Below are positions 30,101 through 37,650 of a DNA stretch of 64,000 nucleotides, piece by piece (the stretch's first letter is position 1; the number at the start of each line of letters is the position of its first letter). The position numbers and the translations under genes are program-made. Location: assembly GCF_008386575.1 (NCBI RefSeq), contig NZ_VUOA01000005.1, positions 62,001 to 126,000 of the forward strand, given 5' to 3'. The notes beneath the pieces were generated by a model. That model was not told the DNA's origin and made no database searches. It saw nothing but the letters and a program-made list of their open reading frames with translations. The stretch comes from Salinarimonas soli (GTDB lineage: Bacteria; Pseudomonadota; Alphaproteobacteria; Rhizobiales; Beijerinckiaceae).

Positions 30101-30609
30101 ACTTCGCCAAGGCCGTGAAGGGCGGGGCCTCCACCGGCCGCGTCGCTGCCACCGTCCTCGACCGCCAGGAGCGGCGGACGAAGACGGGCAACAAAATGGG
30201 TATCCTGGCCCTGTCCGATCAGTCCGGGCACTTCGAGGCGATCATCTTCTCGGAGGGCCTCCAGCGCTTCCGCGACGTGCTGGAGCCCGGGCGCGCCGTG
30301 GTGCTCGTGGTGCAGGCCGGCGTCGAGGGTGAGGAGGTGCGCGCGCGCATCCAGTCCGTCGAGCCCATCGACGAGGCGGTCGCCAAGCACCAGAAGGGCA
30401 TGCGGATTTTCCTGCGCGACGAGCGGCCCATCGTCAGCGTGCAGGAGCGCCTGCGCGAGCGCGGGGAGGGGGAGATCTCCCTCGTCCTCATCCTCGACAG
30501 CGGCGACAAGGAGGTCGAGGTGAGGCTTCCGGGCCGGTACCTCGCAAGCCCGCAGCTCGCCGGCGCGCTGCGCGCCGTGCCGGGCGTGGTGCACGTGGAG
30601 ATGAGCTGA
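27157..30609 (+). CDS. dnaE: DNA polymerase III alpha subunit
   Basis: 1150 residues from the ATG at 27157, chosen for GGAGG at 27142-27146; an in-frame ATG at 27130 is possible. The N-terminal PHP domain begins FVHLHAHSSYSLLEGALKI. The polymerase palm has GPGRGSGAGSLVAWSL and the catalytic acidic motif MPDFDIDFCVEGRERVIEYV. Helix-hairpin-helix and an OB domain (KMGILALSDQSGHFEAIIFS) follow. This is the replicative DnaE1, not the error-prone DnaE2 of the imuAB cassette: its length and PHP histidines are complete, and no imuA/imuB genes are adjacent. Confidence 0.97.
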   Translation: MTRVLRDIGFVHLHAHSSYSLLEGALKIGDLAKLAAGDKQPALALTDTNNLFGALEFSEKLAGMGIQPIAGLQLSVEFEDPDPSVRLPPPPPSIVLLAQNAEGYRNLAILASRAYFDVELGAPPRVRMAAVAEGAAGLIALTGGPNGPVDGAFRLARRDLAEARFAKLKAAFGDRLYMEIQRHGLPDERAVEADLVALADAEGVPLVATNEPFFAKPDDFEAHDALLAIAEGALVSNENRRRLSPAHGFKTRAEMGELFKDLPDALSNSVEIAMRCSYRVATRKPILPSFGTDPAVQLDEAEELRRQAEEGLEARLKAHGTAPGLSEQDYRDRLAYEVSIITRMKFPGYFLIVADFIKWAKAHDIPVGPGRGSGAGSLVAWSLTITDLDPLRFALLFERFLNPERVSMPDFDIDFCVEGRERVIEYVQQRYGERQVAQIITFGTLLARGVLRDVGRVLEMPYGQVDKLTKLVPQNPANPVTLAQAIEGEPRLQAAIAEEPVVQRLMGIAKKLEGLHRHASTHAAGVVIGDRPLEELVPLYRDPKTGMRVTQFNMKWVEQAGLVKFDFLGLKTLTVLRTATDLLKLRGIEVDLSSLPIDDKKTYEVLCRGETVGIFQVESAGMRKALVEMEADRFEDIVALVALYRPGPMANIPVYCARKLGKDEVNKASWYLHPKLEPILRETFGIIVYQEQVMQAAQELAGYSLGDADLLRRAMGKKIKAEMDAQRDRFVKGSIANGLTKALADEIFDLLAKFADYGFNKSHAAAYALVSYQTAYMKANYPVEFLAALMTLDIDNTDKLSEFRREAQRLGITVEPPSINRSGVVFDVHEGAIRYALAAVKGVGRQAIEAIVGARGDKPFKDLADFARRLPPKTVNKRILENLIAAGAFDEIEPDRSRAVAAIDAMLSLAQQAAEASSGGMIDMFGGVASADVSLRIPPHEPWPAAVRLQREYDAVGFFLTGHPLDEYGKLLDRLRVQRWSDFAKAVKGGASTGRVAATVLDRQERRTKTGNKMGILALSDQSGHFEAIIFSEGLQRFRDVLEPGRAVVLVVQAGVEGEEVRARIQSVEPIDEAVAKHQKGMRIFLRDERPIVSVQERLRERGEGEISLVLILDSGDKEVEVRLPGRYLASPQLAGALRAVPGVVHVEMS

Positions 30610-30612
30610 CCG

Positions 30613-30773
30613 CTCCCCCTCCCCCTTGTGGGGAGGGGCTAGGGGTGGGGGTCGAAAAGTCGGATCTGGTGGGGAGAAGGGGAGAACGCACGCGCGTACA
30701 GCCGGGTTTTGCACCGACGGCGGATGGCGTCCCGACCCCCACCCCCGACCCCTCCCCACAAGGGGGAGGGGAG
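30613..30773. repeat. Inverted pair of REP-like palindromes between dnaE and guaA
   Basis: The left arm (30613-30653) and right arm (30734-30773) are inverted copies of about 40 bases at over 90% identity. Each is itself a palindrome (CCCCTCCCC, spacer CTTGTG, GGGGAGGGG) plus a GGGGTGGGGG tail. The 80-bp segment between them shows no gene. The arrangement is that of paired REP elements (BIME/REPIN); as RNA each arm makes a strong hairpin that could end or protect the dnaE message. Confidence 0.75.
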
Positions 30774-30813
30774 ACTCGTTGCACCGGCCCGCGGCTTGGC
30801 TTATCTCCCGCCC

Positions 30814-32370
30814 ATGACCCAGTCCCACGACAAGATCCTCATCGTCGATTTCGGCTCCCAGGTGACGCAGCTCATCGCGCGGCGCGTGCGGGAGGAGGGG
30901 GTCTATTCCGAGATCGTACCCTATCAGTCGGCTGAGAAGGCGTTTCGCGAGATGAAGCCGAAGGGCGTCATCCTCTCGGGCGGGCCCGCCTCGGTGACGG
31001 AGGCGTTCGCGCCCGACGCGCCGCAGATGATCTTCCAGGAGGACGTGCCGGTCTTCGGGATCTGCTACGGCGAGCAGACCATGGCCAAGCAGCTCGGCGG
31101 CGAGGTCGAGGGCGGGCACCACCGGGAGTTCGGCCGCGCCGAGGTCGAGGTCATCCAGGATTCGAAGCTGTTCGAGGGCGTCTGGCGGGTCGGCGAGAAG
31201 TACCCCGTGTGGATGAGCCACGGCGACCGGGTGACGAAGCTCCCCGACGGCTTCCACGCCGTCGGCGTCTCGGAGAATGCACCCTTCGCCGTCGTGGCGA
31301 ACGAGGCGCGGCGCTATTACGGCGTCCAGTTCCACCCCGAGGTGGTCCACACCCCCCACGGCGCGCTCCTCATCCGCAACTTCGTGCGCAACATCGCCGG
31401 CTGCACCGGCGACTGGAGCATGAAGGCTTTTCGCGAGGAGGCGGTCGAGCGCATCCGCGCCCAGGTCGGCACCGGCCGTGTGATCTGCGGCCTGTCGGGC
31501 GGCGTGGACTCGGCGGTCGCCGCCGTGCTGCTGCACGAGGCGATCGGCTCGCAGCTCACCTGCGTCTTCGTCGACCACGGCCTGATGCGGGCCGGCGAGG
31601 CGGAGGAGGTCGTGAGCCTGTTCCGCCACGCCTACAACATCCCCCTCGTCCACGTGCGGGCCGAGGAGACCTTTCTGGGGGCGCTGGCCGGCGTCACGGA
31701 CCCGGAGGTCAAGCGCAAGACGATCGGCAAGCTCTTCATCGACGTGTTCGAGGAGGAGGCCCGCAAGGTGGGCGGCGCCGATTTCCTGGCCCAGGGCACG
31801 CTCTACCCGGACGTGATCGAGAGCGTGTCCTTCACGGGCGGCCCCTCCGTCACCATCAAGAGCCACCATAACGTCGGCGGTCTCCCTGAGCGCATGAACA
31901 TGCGGCTCGTGGAGCCCCTGCGCGAGCTCTTCAAGGACGAGGTGCGGGCGCTCGGTCGCGAGCTCGGCCTGCCCGAGGCCTTCGTCGGACGCCATCCCTT
32001 CCCGGGACCAGGTCTCGCCATCCGCTGCCCCGGCGAGATCACCCCGGAGAAGCTCGACATCCTGCGCAAGGCCGACGCGATCTACCTTGAGGAGATCCGC
32101 CGCGCCGGCCTCTACGACGACATCTGGCAGGCCTTCGCGGTCCTGCTGCCCGTGCGCACCGTGGGCGTCATGGGCGACGGCCGCACCTACGAGCACGTCT
32201 GCGCCTTGCGCGCCGTCACCTCCGTCGACGGCATGACCGCCGACTTCTACCCCTTCGACATGAAGTTTCTCGCCCGGGTCGCGACCCGGATCATCAACGA
32301 GGTGAAGGGGATCAACCGCGTGACCTACGACGTGACCTCGAAGCCGCCGGGGACGATCGAGTGGGAGTGA
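30814..32370 (+). CDS. guaA: GMP synthase (glutamine-hydrolysing)
   Basis: 518 residues from the ATG at 30814 ([20 protein letters not shown]); the in-frame ATG at 30709 reads through the repeat and is rejected. Class I glutaminase: nucleophile Cys in [19 protein letters not shown], His-Glu in [14 protein letters not shown]-pyrophosphatase P-loop is [15 protein letters not shown]. The C-terminal dimerisation domain ends KPPGTIEWE, the canonical family end. Converts XMP to GMP. Confidence 0.98.
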   Translation: MTQSHDKILIVDFGSQVTQLIARRVREEGVYSEIVPYQSAEKAFREMKPKGVILSGGPASVTEAFAPDAPQMIFQEDVPVFGICYGEQTMAKQLGGEVEGGHHREFGRAEVEVIQDSKLFEGVWRVGEKYPVWMSHGDRVTKLPDGFHAVGVSENAPFAVVANEARRYYGVQFHPEVVHTPHGALLIRNFVRNIAGCTGDWSMKAFREEAVERIRAQVGTGRVICGLSGGVDSAVAAVLLHEAIGSQLTCVFVDHGLMRAGEAEEVVSLFRHAYNIPLVHVRAEETFLGALAGVTDPEVKRKTIGKLFIDVFEEEARKVGGADFLAQGTLYPDVIESVSFTGGPSVTIKSHHNVGGLPERMNMRLVEPLRELFKDEVRALGRELGLPEAFVGRHPFPGPGLAIRCPGEITPEKLDILRKADAIYLEEIRRAGLYDDIWQAFAVLLPVRTVGVMGDGRTYEHVCALRAVTSVDGMTADFYPFDMKFLARVATRIINEVKGINRVTYDVTSKPPGTIEWE

Positions 32371-32462
32371 GGGCGTCGTAGAAGCGGCGCCCGTGCCGCA
32401 GAGGCGGGCCATTCCCGCCGGGGCTTGAGCCGTGGAAAGATCGCTCGTCCCGTGAACAGCCC

Positions 32463-32993
32463 TCACGCCGGAACGTAGGTCAGCCTCACCACGCTCTCGT
32501 CCATCAGGTCCGTCGCCACGAGGCGGAGCCGTGGGCGAGGGCCGGCGAAGAAGGGTTTGCCCCCACCGAGAACGACCGGGTGGATGTAGGGGCGGTACTC
32601 GTCGATGAGGCCGAGAGCGGTTAGGCTGTGCGCGAGCTCCGGACCCGCGACGTCGATCTCCCCGCCGCGCCCCTCCTTCAGCTGACGGACCGCCGTCTCG
32701 ACGTCCCCGCCGACGAGGGTTGCGTTGGGGCCGACCCATTGGAGCGACCGCGACACCACCCACTTCGGCTGGTTCCGCCACGCCTCCGCGAACTCGCGTT
32801 CCGCTGCGCCCCATCCCGGGTGATCGTCGTCCCAGTAGCGCATGATCTCGTAGATGCGCCGGCCGTACAGGCTGCCGGCCAACCCGCGCACATGCTCGAT
32901 CCAGTGGCGGAACAGGATCGGGCCTGGCGCGAACTCCGTGTGGTCGACGTAGCCGTCGAGCGACTGGTTCATGCCGAAGACCAGCTTTGCCAT
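32463..32993 (-). CDS. DHFR/RibD-like reductase (dihydrofolate reductase family protein)
   Basis: 176 residues. The RibD C-terminal fold is recognised from the N-terminal MAKLVFGMNQSLDGYVDH, LYGRRIYEIMRYW, KWVVSRSLQW, and the late glycine-rich VVLGGGKPFFAG with RLVATDLMDESVVRLTYVP at the end. Such stand-alone proteins bind NADPH; the true substrate is unknown and not necessarily dihydrofolate. It is convergent with guaA and upstream, on the same strand, lies a GST gene 76 bp away. Confidence 0.82.
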   Translation of the reverse strand: MAKLVFGMNQSLDGYVDHTEFAPGPILFRHWIEHVRGLAGSLYGRRIYEIMRYWDDDHPGWGAAEREFAEAWRNQPKWVVSRSLQWVGPNATLVGGDVETAVRQLKEGRGGEIDVAGPELAHSLTALGLIDEYRPYIHPVVLGGGKPFFAGPRPRLRLVATDLMDESVVRLTYVPA

Positions 32994-33069
32994 TCCAAGA
33001 TCCCCGAGGTGTTCGATGAACGAAGCGCAGCCGCGCCGGATCCGGAAAGCCGGCGCGGTGGTGCGGGCG

Positions 33070-33723
33070 TCAGGCGGCGTCGCGCTTGCCGAAATCGGCG
33101 AGCTGGGCGGCGAGCGCCCGCCCGTAGGCCGGACGGGATTCGCAGCGCGCCTTGTAGGCCGTGAGGTTGCCGTGCTCGGCGAGCATGGGCGTGTAGTCGA
33201 GGATGCGCAGGACCGTGGTCATGATGAGGTCGCCCGCCGTGAAGCGGTCGCCGTCGAGGTACGGCTTGTCCCCGAGCGCGGCGGAGAGGCCGTTGAGGCG
33301 CCGGCGCAGGAAGTCGGCAGCGCCCGGACGCCGGAGCTTCGCCCATTCCTCGTCCTTGTAGAAGATGTCGATGAGAGCGACCTGCAGGGCGAACGGCTCG
33401 ATCGAGTTGAGCGCGGCGACCACCCACTGCGTCGCACGGGCCCGCCCCTTGGGGTCGGGGGGCAGCAGCACCTCGGAGCGCTCGCCGATGTGGAGCACGA
33501 TCGCGCCCGTCTCGAACAGGACGAAGCCGTCCTCCTCGAAGATCGGCACCTGCCCGAACGGCTGGAGCGCGCGATATTCAGGATCGTTCTGGTCGCCCTG
33601 CTCGAGGAGGCGGGCGCGGTAGGGCAGGCCCGCCTCCTCGAGAGCCCACCGGACGCGCAGGTCGCGCACCTGGCCCTTCGCGAAGTCGGGCACCCAGGCA
33701 AAGGCAGAGATCGTGATGGTCAT
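33070..33723 (-). CDS. Glutathione S-transferase family protein
   Basis: 217 residues. The N-terminal thioredoxin fold contains RVRWALEEAGLPYRARLLEQ and the cis-Pro motif FGQVPIFEEDGFVLFETGAI in one run. The all-helical C-terminal domain has the GST N-capping motif FTAGDLIMTTVLRIL (residues ~160-174). It is divergent from a MarR gene across 73 bp that hold a palindromic site, so MarR control is likely. Confidence 0.88.
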   Translation of the reverse strand: MTITISAFAWVPDFAKGQVRDLRVRWALEEAGLPYRARLLEQGDQNDPEYRALQPFGQVPIFEEDGFVLFETGAIVLHIGERSEVLLPPDPKGRARATQWVVAALNSIEPFALQVALIDIFYKDEEWAKLRRPGAADFLRRRLNGLSAALGDKPYLDGDRFTAGDLIMTTVLRILDYTPMLAEHGNLTAYKARCESRPAYGRALAAQLADFGKRDAA

Positions 33724-33773
33724 GACGTTGCTCCCTATCCGCCGCCCGCGGCGACGCTGCCTTGACCGGCCTC

Positions 33774-33793
33774 ATAGGTGTAGATACATCCAT
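33774..33793. promoter_or_regulatory. Candidate MarR operator between the GST and marR genes
   Basis: An imperfect palindrome centred on TGTAGATACA (33779-33788) lies in the 73-bp divergent gap, ending a few bases before the marR GTG start. MarR-type repressors usually bind such 16-20 bp palindromes and control both flanking genes. Confidence 0.4.
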
Positions 33794-33796
33794 CTC

Positions 33797-34279
33797 GTGA
33801 GCACAAGCCCTGATCTGATCGACACGGCGCAATGCCTTTGTCTCGCCTCGCGGCGGGCGTCGCGGGCGATCACCCGTGCGTTCGACCGCGAGCTGCGCGC
33901 CCATGGCCTGCGCGCGACCCAGTTCACGCTGCTCGCGACGCTGTCGCTGAAAGGTGGGCAGACGATCGGTGAACTCGCCGAGTTCATCGTCGCTGACCGC
34001 ACGACGATGACGCGAAACGTGGCGCTCATCGAGGAGAAGGGCCTCGTTGAGGTGCGGCAGCACGAGGACGACGCCAGGGTGCGGGTGGTGACGATCACCG
34101 CGTGGGGCCGCGAAACGCTTGCCGCAGCTCTGGCGAGCTGGGGAGAGGTGCAGGGGAGCCTGACCGAGGCGATGGGCACGAGCGCCGCGGACGGCCTGCG
34201 GCGTCTTGCGAACAGCGACTGGGCCCGGCCCGGTGCGAGGAACGACATCAAGCAGGGCAGGCGGGAGACGGCGGCGTGA
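33797..34279 (+). CDS. MarR family transcriptional regulator
   Basis: 160 residues from the GTG at 33797. The winged helix is visible: GLRATQFTLLATLSLKGGQT (helices 2-3), IGELAEFIVADRTTMTRNVA (recognition helix) and GLVEVRQHEDDARVRVVTI (wing). One Cys pair near the N-terminus (QCLCLASRR) resembles the ligand- or redox-sensing position of OhrR/HypR-type MarR members, which makes a redox role with the neighbouring GSTs and FMN reductase thinkable, not shown. Confidence 0.88.
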   Translation: MSTSPDLIDTAQCLCLASRRASRAITRAFDRELRAHGLRATQFTLLATLSLKGGQTIGELAEFIVADRTTMTRNVALIEEKGLVEVRQHEDDARVRVVTITAWGRETLAAALASWGEVQGSLTEAMGTSAADGLRRLANSDWARPGARNDIKQGRRETAA

Positions 34280-34505
34280 TCGACCAGACGGGTACCCGGG
34301 GCGCGGAAGTCGAGATCCTCAGGTGCAGAATGGACCACCATGCGAGTGGCGGAGAGCGGTTTAGGGACGGCCGGAGAGACGGGACCGACCCGGGCTCCTC
34401 AGTGGGTGGCGGCGCCGAGGCGGCGCAGGCGCGCGAGCACGGAACCGCTCGGGACAGCGGCAGCCTGAGCGGGATCGTCGATGGCCCTCGACCGAAGGCC
34501 TTTTC

Positions 34506-35159
34506 ATGACCATCGAGCTCTTCGCCCACCCGTTCTCGTCCTATTGCCAGAAGGCGCTCATCGCCTTCTACGAGAACCGCATTCCGTTCAGCTACCGCAT
34601 GCTGGAAGAGGGCGGCGTCGCCGATGAGCTCGCCTCGTTGTGGCCGATGAGGCGCTTCCCCGTGCTGCGCGAGAACGGCAGGGTCGTGATCGAGGCGTCG
34701 ATCATCGTCGAGTACCTCCAGGCTTATCATCCCGGGCCGGTGCGGCTCGTTCCGGACGATCCGGCACTTTCCGTCGAGGTCCGGATGCTCGACCGCTTCT
34801 TCGACAACTATGTCATGACGCCCCAGGGCCGGTTCGTGTACGACGCCCTGCGCCCGGCCGAGCATCGCGACCCTTACGGTGTCGAGGAAGCGCGCAAGAT
34901 GCTGGACACGAGCTACGCCTGGCTCGACGAGCGCATGCGGGACCGCACCTGGGCGGCGGGCGAGACCTTCTCGCTCGCCGACTGTGCCGCAGCGCCGTCT
35001 CTCTTCTACGCCGACTGGACCCACCGCATTCCGGAGCGTTACGAGCACCTGCTCGCCTATCGCTCGCGTCTGCTGGCGCGGCCGTCCTCCGCACGGGCCG
35101 TGGACGAGGCGCGTCGATTTCGCCACTACTTCCCGCTGGGTGCGCCCGATCGGGACTGA
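34506..35159 (+). CDS. Glutathione S-transferase family protein
   Basis: 217 residues. ELFAHPFSSYCQKALIAFYE is the beta-alpha start with the Ser/Cys site of GSTs (SSYCQK). RRFPVLRENGRVVIEASIIV has the cis-Pro and the E-A-S glutathione-binding turn. The C-terminal helical domain shows FSLADCAAAPSLFYADW. Paralogue of the GST at 33070 but only distantly similar. The 226-bp gap before it shows no gene. Confidence 0.88.
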   Translation: MTIELFAHPFSSYCQKALIAFYENRIPFSYRMLEEGGVADELASLWPMRRFPVLRENGRVVIEASIIVEYLQAYHPGPVRLVPDDPALSVEVRMLDRFFDNYVMTPQGRFVYDALRPAEHRDPYGVEEARKMLDTSYAWLDERMRDRTWAAGETFSLADCAAAPSLFYADWTHRIPERYEHLLAYRSRLLARPSSARAVDEARRFRHYFPLGAPDRD

Positions 35160-35281
35160 GCCGGCCGTACTCGCGCTCGTCGACCGATCCGGAAAGCAGC
35201 CGGTGCCCGGCCGGTTGCGGCGGCAGCCCGGCGGCGCGTAGGGTTCGGCTCGCAGCCGTCCTACACGCTTCAGGAGCCCCC

Positions 35282-35860
35282 ATGTCCTTATCGCCCATTC
35301 GCGTCGCCGGCATCTCGGGAAGCCTCCGCCGGGGCTCCCTCAACAGCGCGGCGTTGCGCGCGGCCCAGGCCCTGGCGCCCGAGGGCATGACGATCGAGAT
35401 CGCGGAGATCGGCGACATGCCGCACTACAACGAAGACCTGCGCGCGGGCGGGTATCCGGCCCCGGTAGAGCGGTTTCGTGCGCAGCTCGCCGCCGCCGAC
35501 GCGATCCTGTTCGTGACGCCGGAATACAATTACTCGATCCCGGGCGTGCTCAAGAACGCCATCGACTGGGGCTCGCGCCCGCCCGAGCAGCCCTTCAACG
35601 ACAAGCCGGTGGCGATCATGGGCGCGAGCGGCGGCTTGCTCGGGACGGCACGGGCGCAGTACCAGCTGCGTCAGATGCTCGTCTTCCTGAACGCCCATCC
35701 TATCAACAAGCCCGAGGTGATGATCGGTCAGGCCCCGTCGAAGTTCGACGAGGCCGGCAACCTCACCGACGAGACCACGAAGAAGTTCATCGGCGACCTG
35801 CTCACGTCGCTCGCCGCCTGGACCCGGCGGCTCAAAGCTCCCGCCATGGCGGCCGAATAG
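35282..35860 (+). CDS. NADPH-dependent FMN reductase (ChrR/ArsH-like fold)
   Basis: 192 residues from the ATG at 35282. Flavodoxin-like reductase: the phosphate loop is GISGSLRRGSLNSAALRAA (residues ~9-27), and FVTPEYNYSIPGVLKNAIDW is the family signature (the PEYN-x-S-xPG motif). IMGASGGLLGTARAQYQLRQ covers the second flavin loop. Such enzymes reduce FMN, quinones or chromate; the physiological substrate here is open. Confidence 0.9.
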   Translation: MSLSPIRVAGISGSLRRGSLNSAALRAAQALAPEGMTIEIAEIGDMPHYNEDLRAGGYPAPVERFRAQLAAADAILFVTPEYNYSIPGVLKNAIDWGSRPPEQPFNDKPVAIMGASGGLLGTARAQYQLRQMLVFLNAHPINKPEVMIGQAPSKFDEAGNLTDETTKKFIGDLLTSLAAWTRRLKAPAMAAE

Positions 35861-35876
35861 GGCTCAGGAACGAGAA

Positions 35877-35908
35877 AAGGCCGCCGTGGGGAAGCCCACG
35901 GCGGCCTT
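35877..35908. terminator. Bidirectional terminator hairpin
   Basis: Perfect 14-bp stem (35877-35890 with 35895-35908) with loop GAAG, between convergent genes. Short A and T tracts flank it on either side, so it could serve both strands. Confidence 0.75.
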
Positions 35909-35945
35909 GTCGACGCTACGCAACTAACCTGGAACGTCGTTCGCC

Positions 35946-36434
35946 TCAGCGGCAGACCTCGACGTCGCGGATCACGCGCTCGCCGTAGCGGTTGACGCGG
36001 ATCCGGCGCTCGATGAAGCAGCCGCCGTAACCGTAGGTGACCGGGGCATAGCCGTAGCCATAGGAGCGGGCAGGGGCGTAGCCGTAGCCGTACCCAGCCG
36101 GGGCATAGCCGTAGCCCGCCGGCGCGTAGCCATAACCGTAATTGTAGTTATAGCTGCTCGTCGCCAGCGCGCCGAGGGCGAGACCGCCGATGAGGCCGGC
36201 CGCGACGGCACCGCCGTTGTTGCGGTAGCCGTAGCGACGGTGGCCATAATAGCCGCCGCCTCCGTAATAACGCGGGGCCGCCACGTAGCGGGGACCCGCA
36301 AAACCACCGCGATAGACGGGGCCCGTCACGTATCCCTGCGCCGACGCCGGGGCAGACGTGGCGACCATGCCGCCCGTGACCGTGATGACGGCAGCCGCGC
36401 CGACCAACGCCGTCCTGAAGATGTTCTTCGACAT
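35946..36434 (-). CDS. Exported Gly/Tyr-rich repeat protein
   Basis: 162 residues. A long signal peptide (residues 1-33, ending TSAPASAQ) precedes a low-complexity Gly/Tyr region with a glycine-zipper-like hydrophobic stretch (AVAAGLIGGLALGALATS) and four or five copies of a YGYAPAG-type unit at residues ~98-135. The end, CFIERRIRVNRYGERVIRDV, is ordinary sequence ending with Glu-Val-Cys-Arg and may form a disulfide with the earlier Cys. Similar proteins are common in Hyphomicrobiales and unstudied; a surface or envelope role is guessed. Confidence 0.7.
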   Translation of the reverse strand: MSKNIFRTALVGAAAVITVTGGMVATSAPASAQGYVTGPVYRGGFAGPRYVAAPRYYGGGGYYGHRRYGYRNNGGAVAAGLIGGLALGALATSSYNYNYGYGYAPAGYGYAPAGYGYGYAPARSYGYGYAPVTYGYGGCFIERRIRVNRYGERVIRDVEVCR

Positions 36435-36708
36435 GGTAGGGTCCTGGAGCTGTTACGTTGCTTTTCGCCGCGGTCTCAAGGACCGCATCCGTCCCGATGA
36501 AAACTCGAATGTTCCCACATCGTTCCGTTTCGGCTCTTATGGCCTATCGAAGCTGAACTGCCGATTAACGAACCGTTCACTCCGGCAAGGAAGGGCGCTG
36601 GAGAGGCGGCGGCAGATGCATCAAGCCTTCGCGGTGCGGCTAACCCGGGTTTAGGGAAGGCTTGCTACAACGCCGGCCACGACGTTCCATCCCGACGGAC
36701 CAGAAACA

Positions 36709-37650
36709 ATGGCGGCCTCCTCCTATCGCCTCGTCACCCGCAGCGACTTCGACGGTCTCGTCTGCGGCATGCTCCTCAAGGAGCTCAGGCTCATCGACGA
36801 CATCGCCTTCGTGCACCCCAAGGACATGCAGGACGGCAAGGTCGCGATCTCGCGCCGCGACATCACGACGAACCTCCCCTACGTGCCAGGCTGCCACCTC
36901 GCCTTCGACCACCATGCGAGCGAGGTGATCCGCGCCGGCGGCCGGGCGCCGGCAAACCACATCATCAACCCGAACGCACCCTCGGCCGCACGGGTCGTGT
37001 ACGAATATTATGGGGGGCGCGGCGCCTTCGCTCGGGTGAGCGAGGATCTCATGCTCGCCGTCGACAAGGGCGACAGCGCCCAGTTCACCCGCGAGGAGAT
37101 CCTGAACCCGACGGGCTGGGCGCTCCTCAATTTCCTCATGGACTCGCGCACGGGCCTCGGGCGGTTCCGGAACTTCCGGATCTCCAACTACGAGCTCATG
37201 ATGCAGCTCATCGACCGCTGCCGCGACCACTCCATCGAGGAGATCCTGGCGCTGCCCGACGTGCGCGAGCGCGTCGACCTCTACATGGAGCAGGGGGCGC
37301 TCTTCCGCGAGCAGATCCTGCGCTGCACGCGGGTCGAGGGCACGCTGGCGGTGCTCGACCTGCGGGACGAGGAGGTGATCTACGCGGGCAACCGCTTCAT
37401 GATCTACGCCCTCTTCCCCGCTTGCGACATCTCCATGCACGTCATGTGGGGCCTCAAGCAGCAGAACACGGTGTTCGCCATCGGCAAGTCGATTCTCGAC
37501 CGCGGCTCGCGGGTGAACGTCGGCGAGCTTTGCCTCGCCTATGGCGGCGGCGGGCACCATGCGGCGGGCACCTGCCAGGTTTCGAACGATCGGGCCGAGG
37601 AGGTCCGCGCCGAGCTCGTCGAGCGCATCACGGGCTGGCCCAGAGCTTGA
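36709..37650 (+). CDS. DHH family phosphoesterase (exopolyphosphatase-like)
   Basis: 313 residues. Motif I is RLVTRSDFDGLVCGMLL (the DxD of the DHH family), and motif III is LAFDHHASEVI, the DHH motif itself. The C-terminal DHHA1 domain has the glycine-rich LAYGGGGHHAAGTCQVSN. Two-metal phosphodiesterases of this group act on short oligonucleotides, cyclic dinucleotides or polyphosphate; which applies here cannot be read. It converges with, and overlaps by 23 bases, the exported protein gene on the other strand. Confidence 0.88.
   Translation: MAASSYRLVTRSDFDGLVCGMLLKELRLIDDIAFVHPKDMQDGKVAISRRDITTNLPYVPGCHLAFDHHASEVIRAGGRAPANHIINPNAPSAARVVYEYYGGRGAFARVSEDLMLAVDKGDSAQFTREEILNPTGWALLNFLMDSRTGLGRFRNFRISNYELMMQLIDRCRDHSIEEILALPDVRERVDLYMEQGALFREQILRCTRVEGTLAVLDLRDEEVIYAGNRFMIYALFPACDISMHVMWGLKQQNTVFAIGKSILDRGSRVNVGELCLAYGGGGHHAAGTCQVSNDRAEEVRAELVERITGWPRA

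Noticed and set aside
27073..32814. 1913-codon open frame on the minus strand
   Set aside because: It is antisense to dnaE and guaA, both certain genes. Long mirror frames arise from high third-position GC, and the translation is low-complexity Arg/Glu/His/Val without domains.
34280..34505. Possible small gene between marR and the second GST (frame from about 34330)
   Set aside because: No ribosome site, poor codon pattern, Gly/Arg/Ser-rich translation; treated as intergenic.
36060..36150. Tandem repeats that might be taken for a CRISPR or VNTR
   Set aside because: They encode the YGYAPAG units in frame with a signal-peptide protein; unit length is ~21-24 bases with no spacers, so this is a coding repeat.
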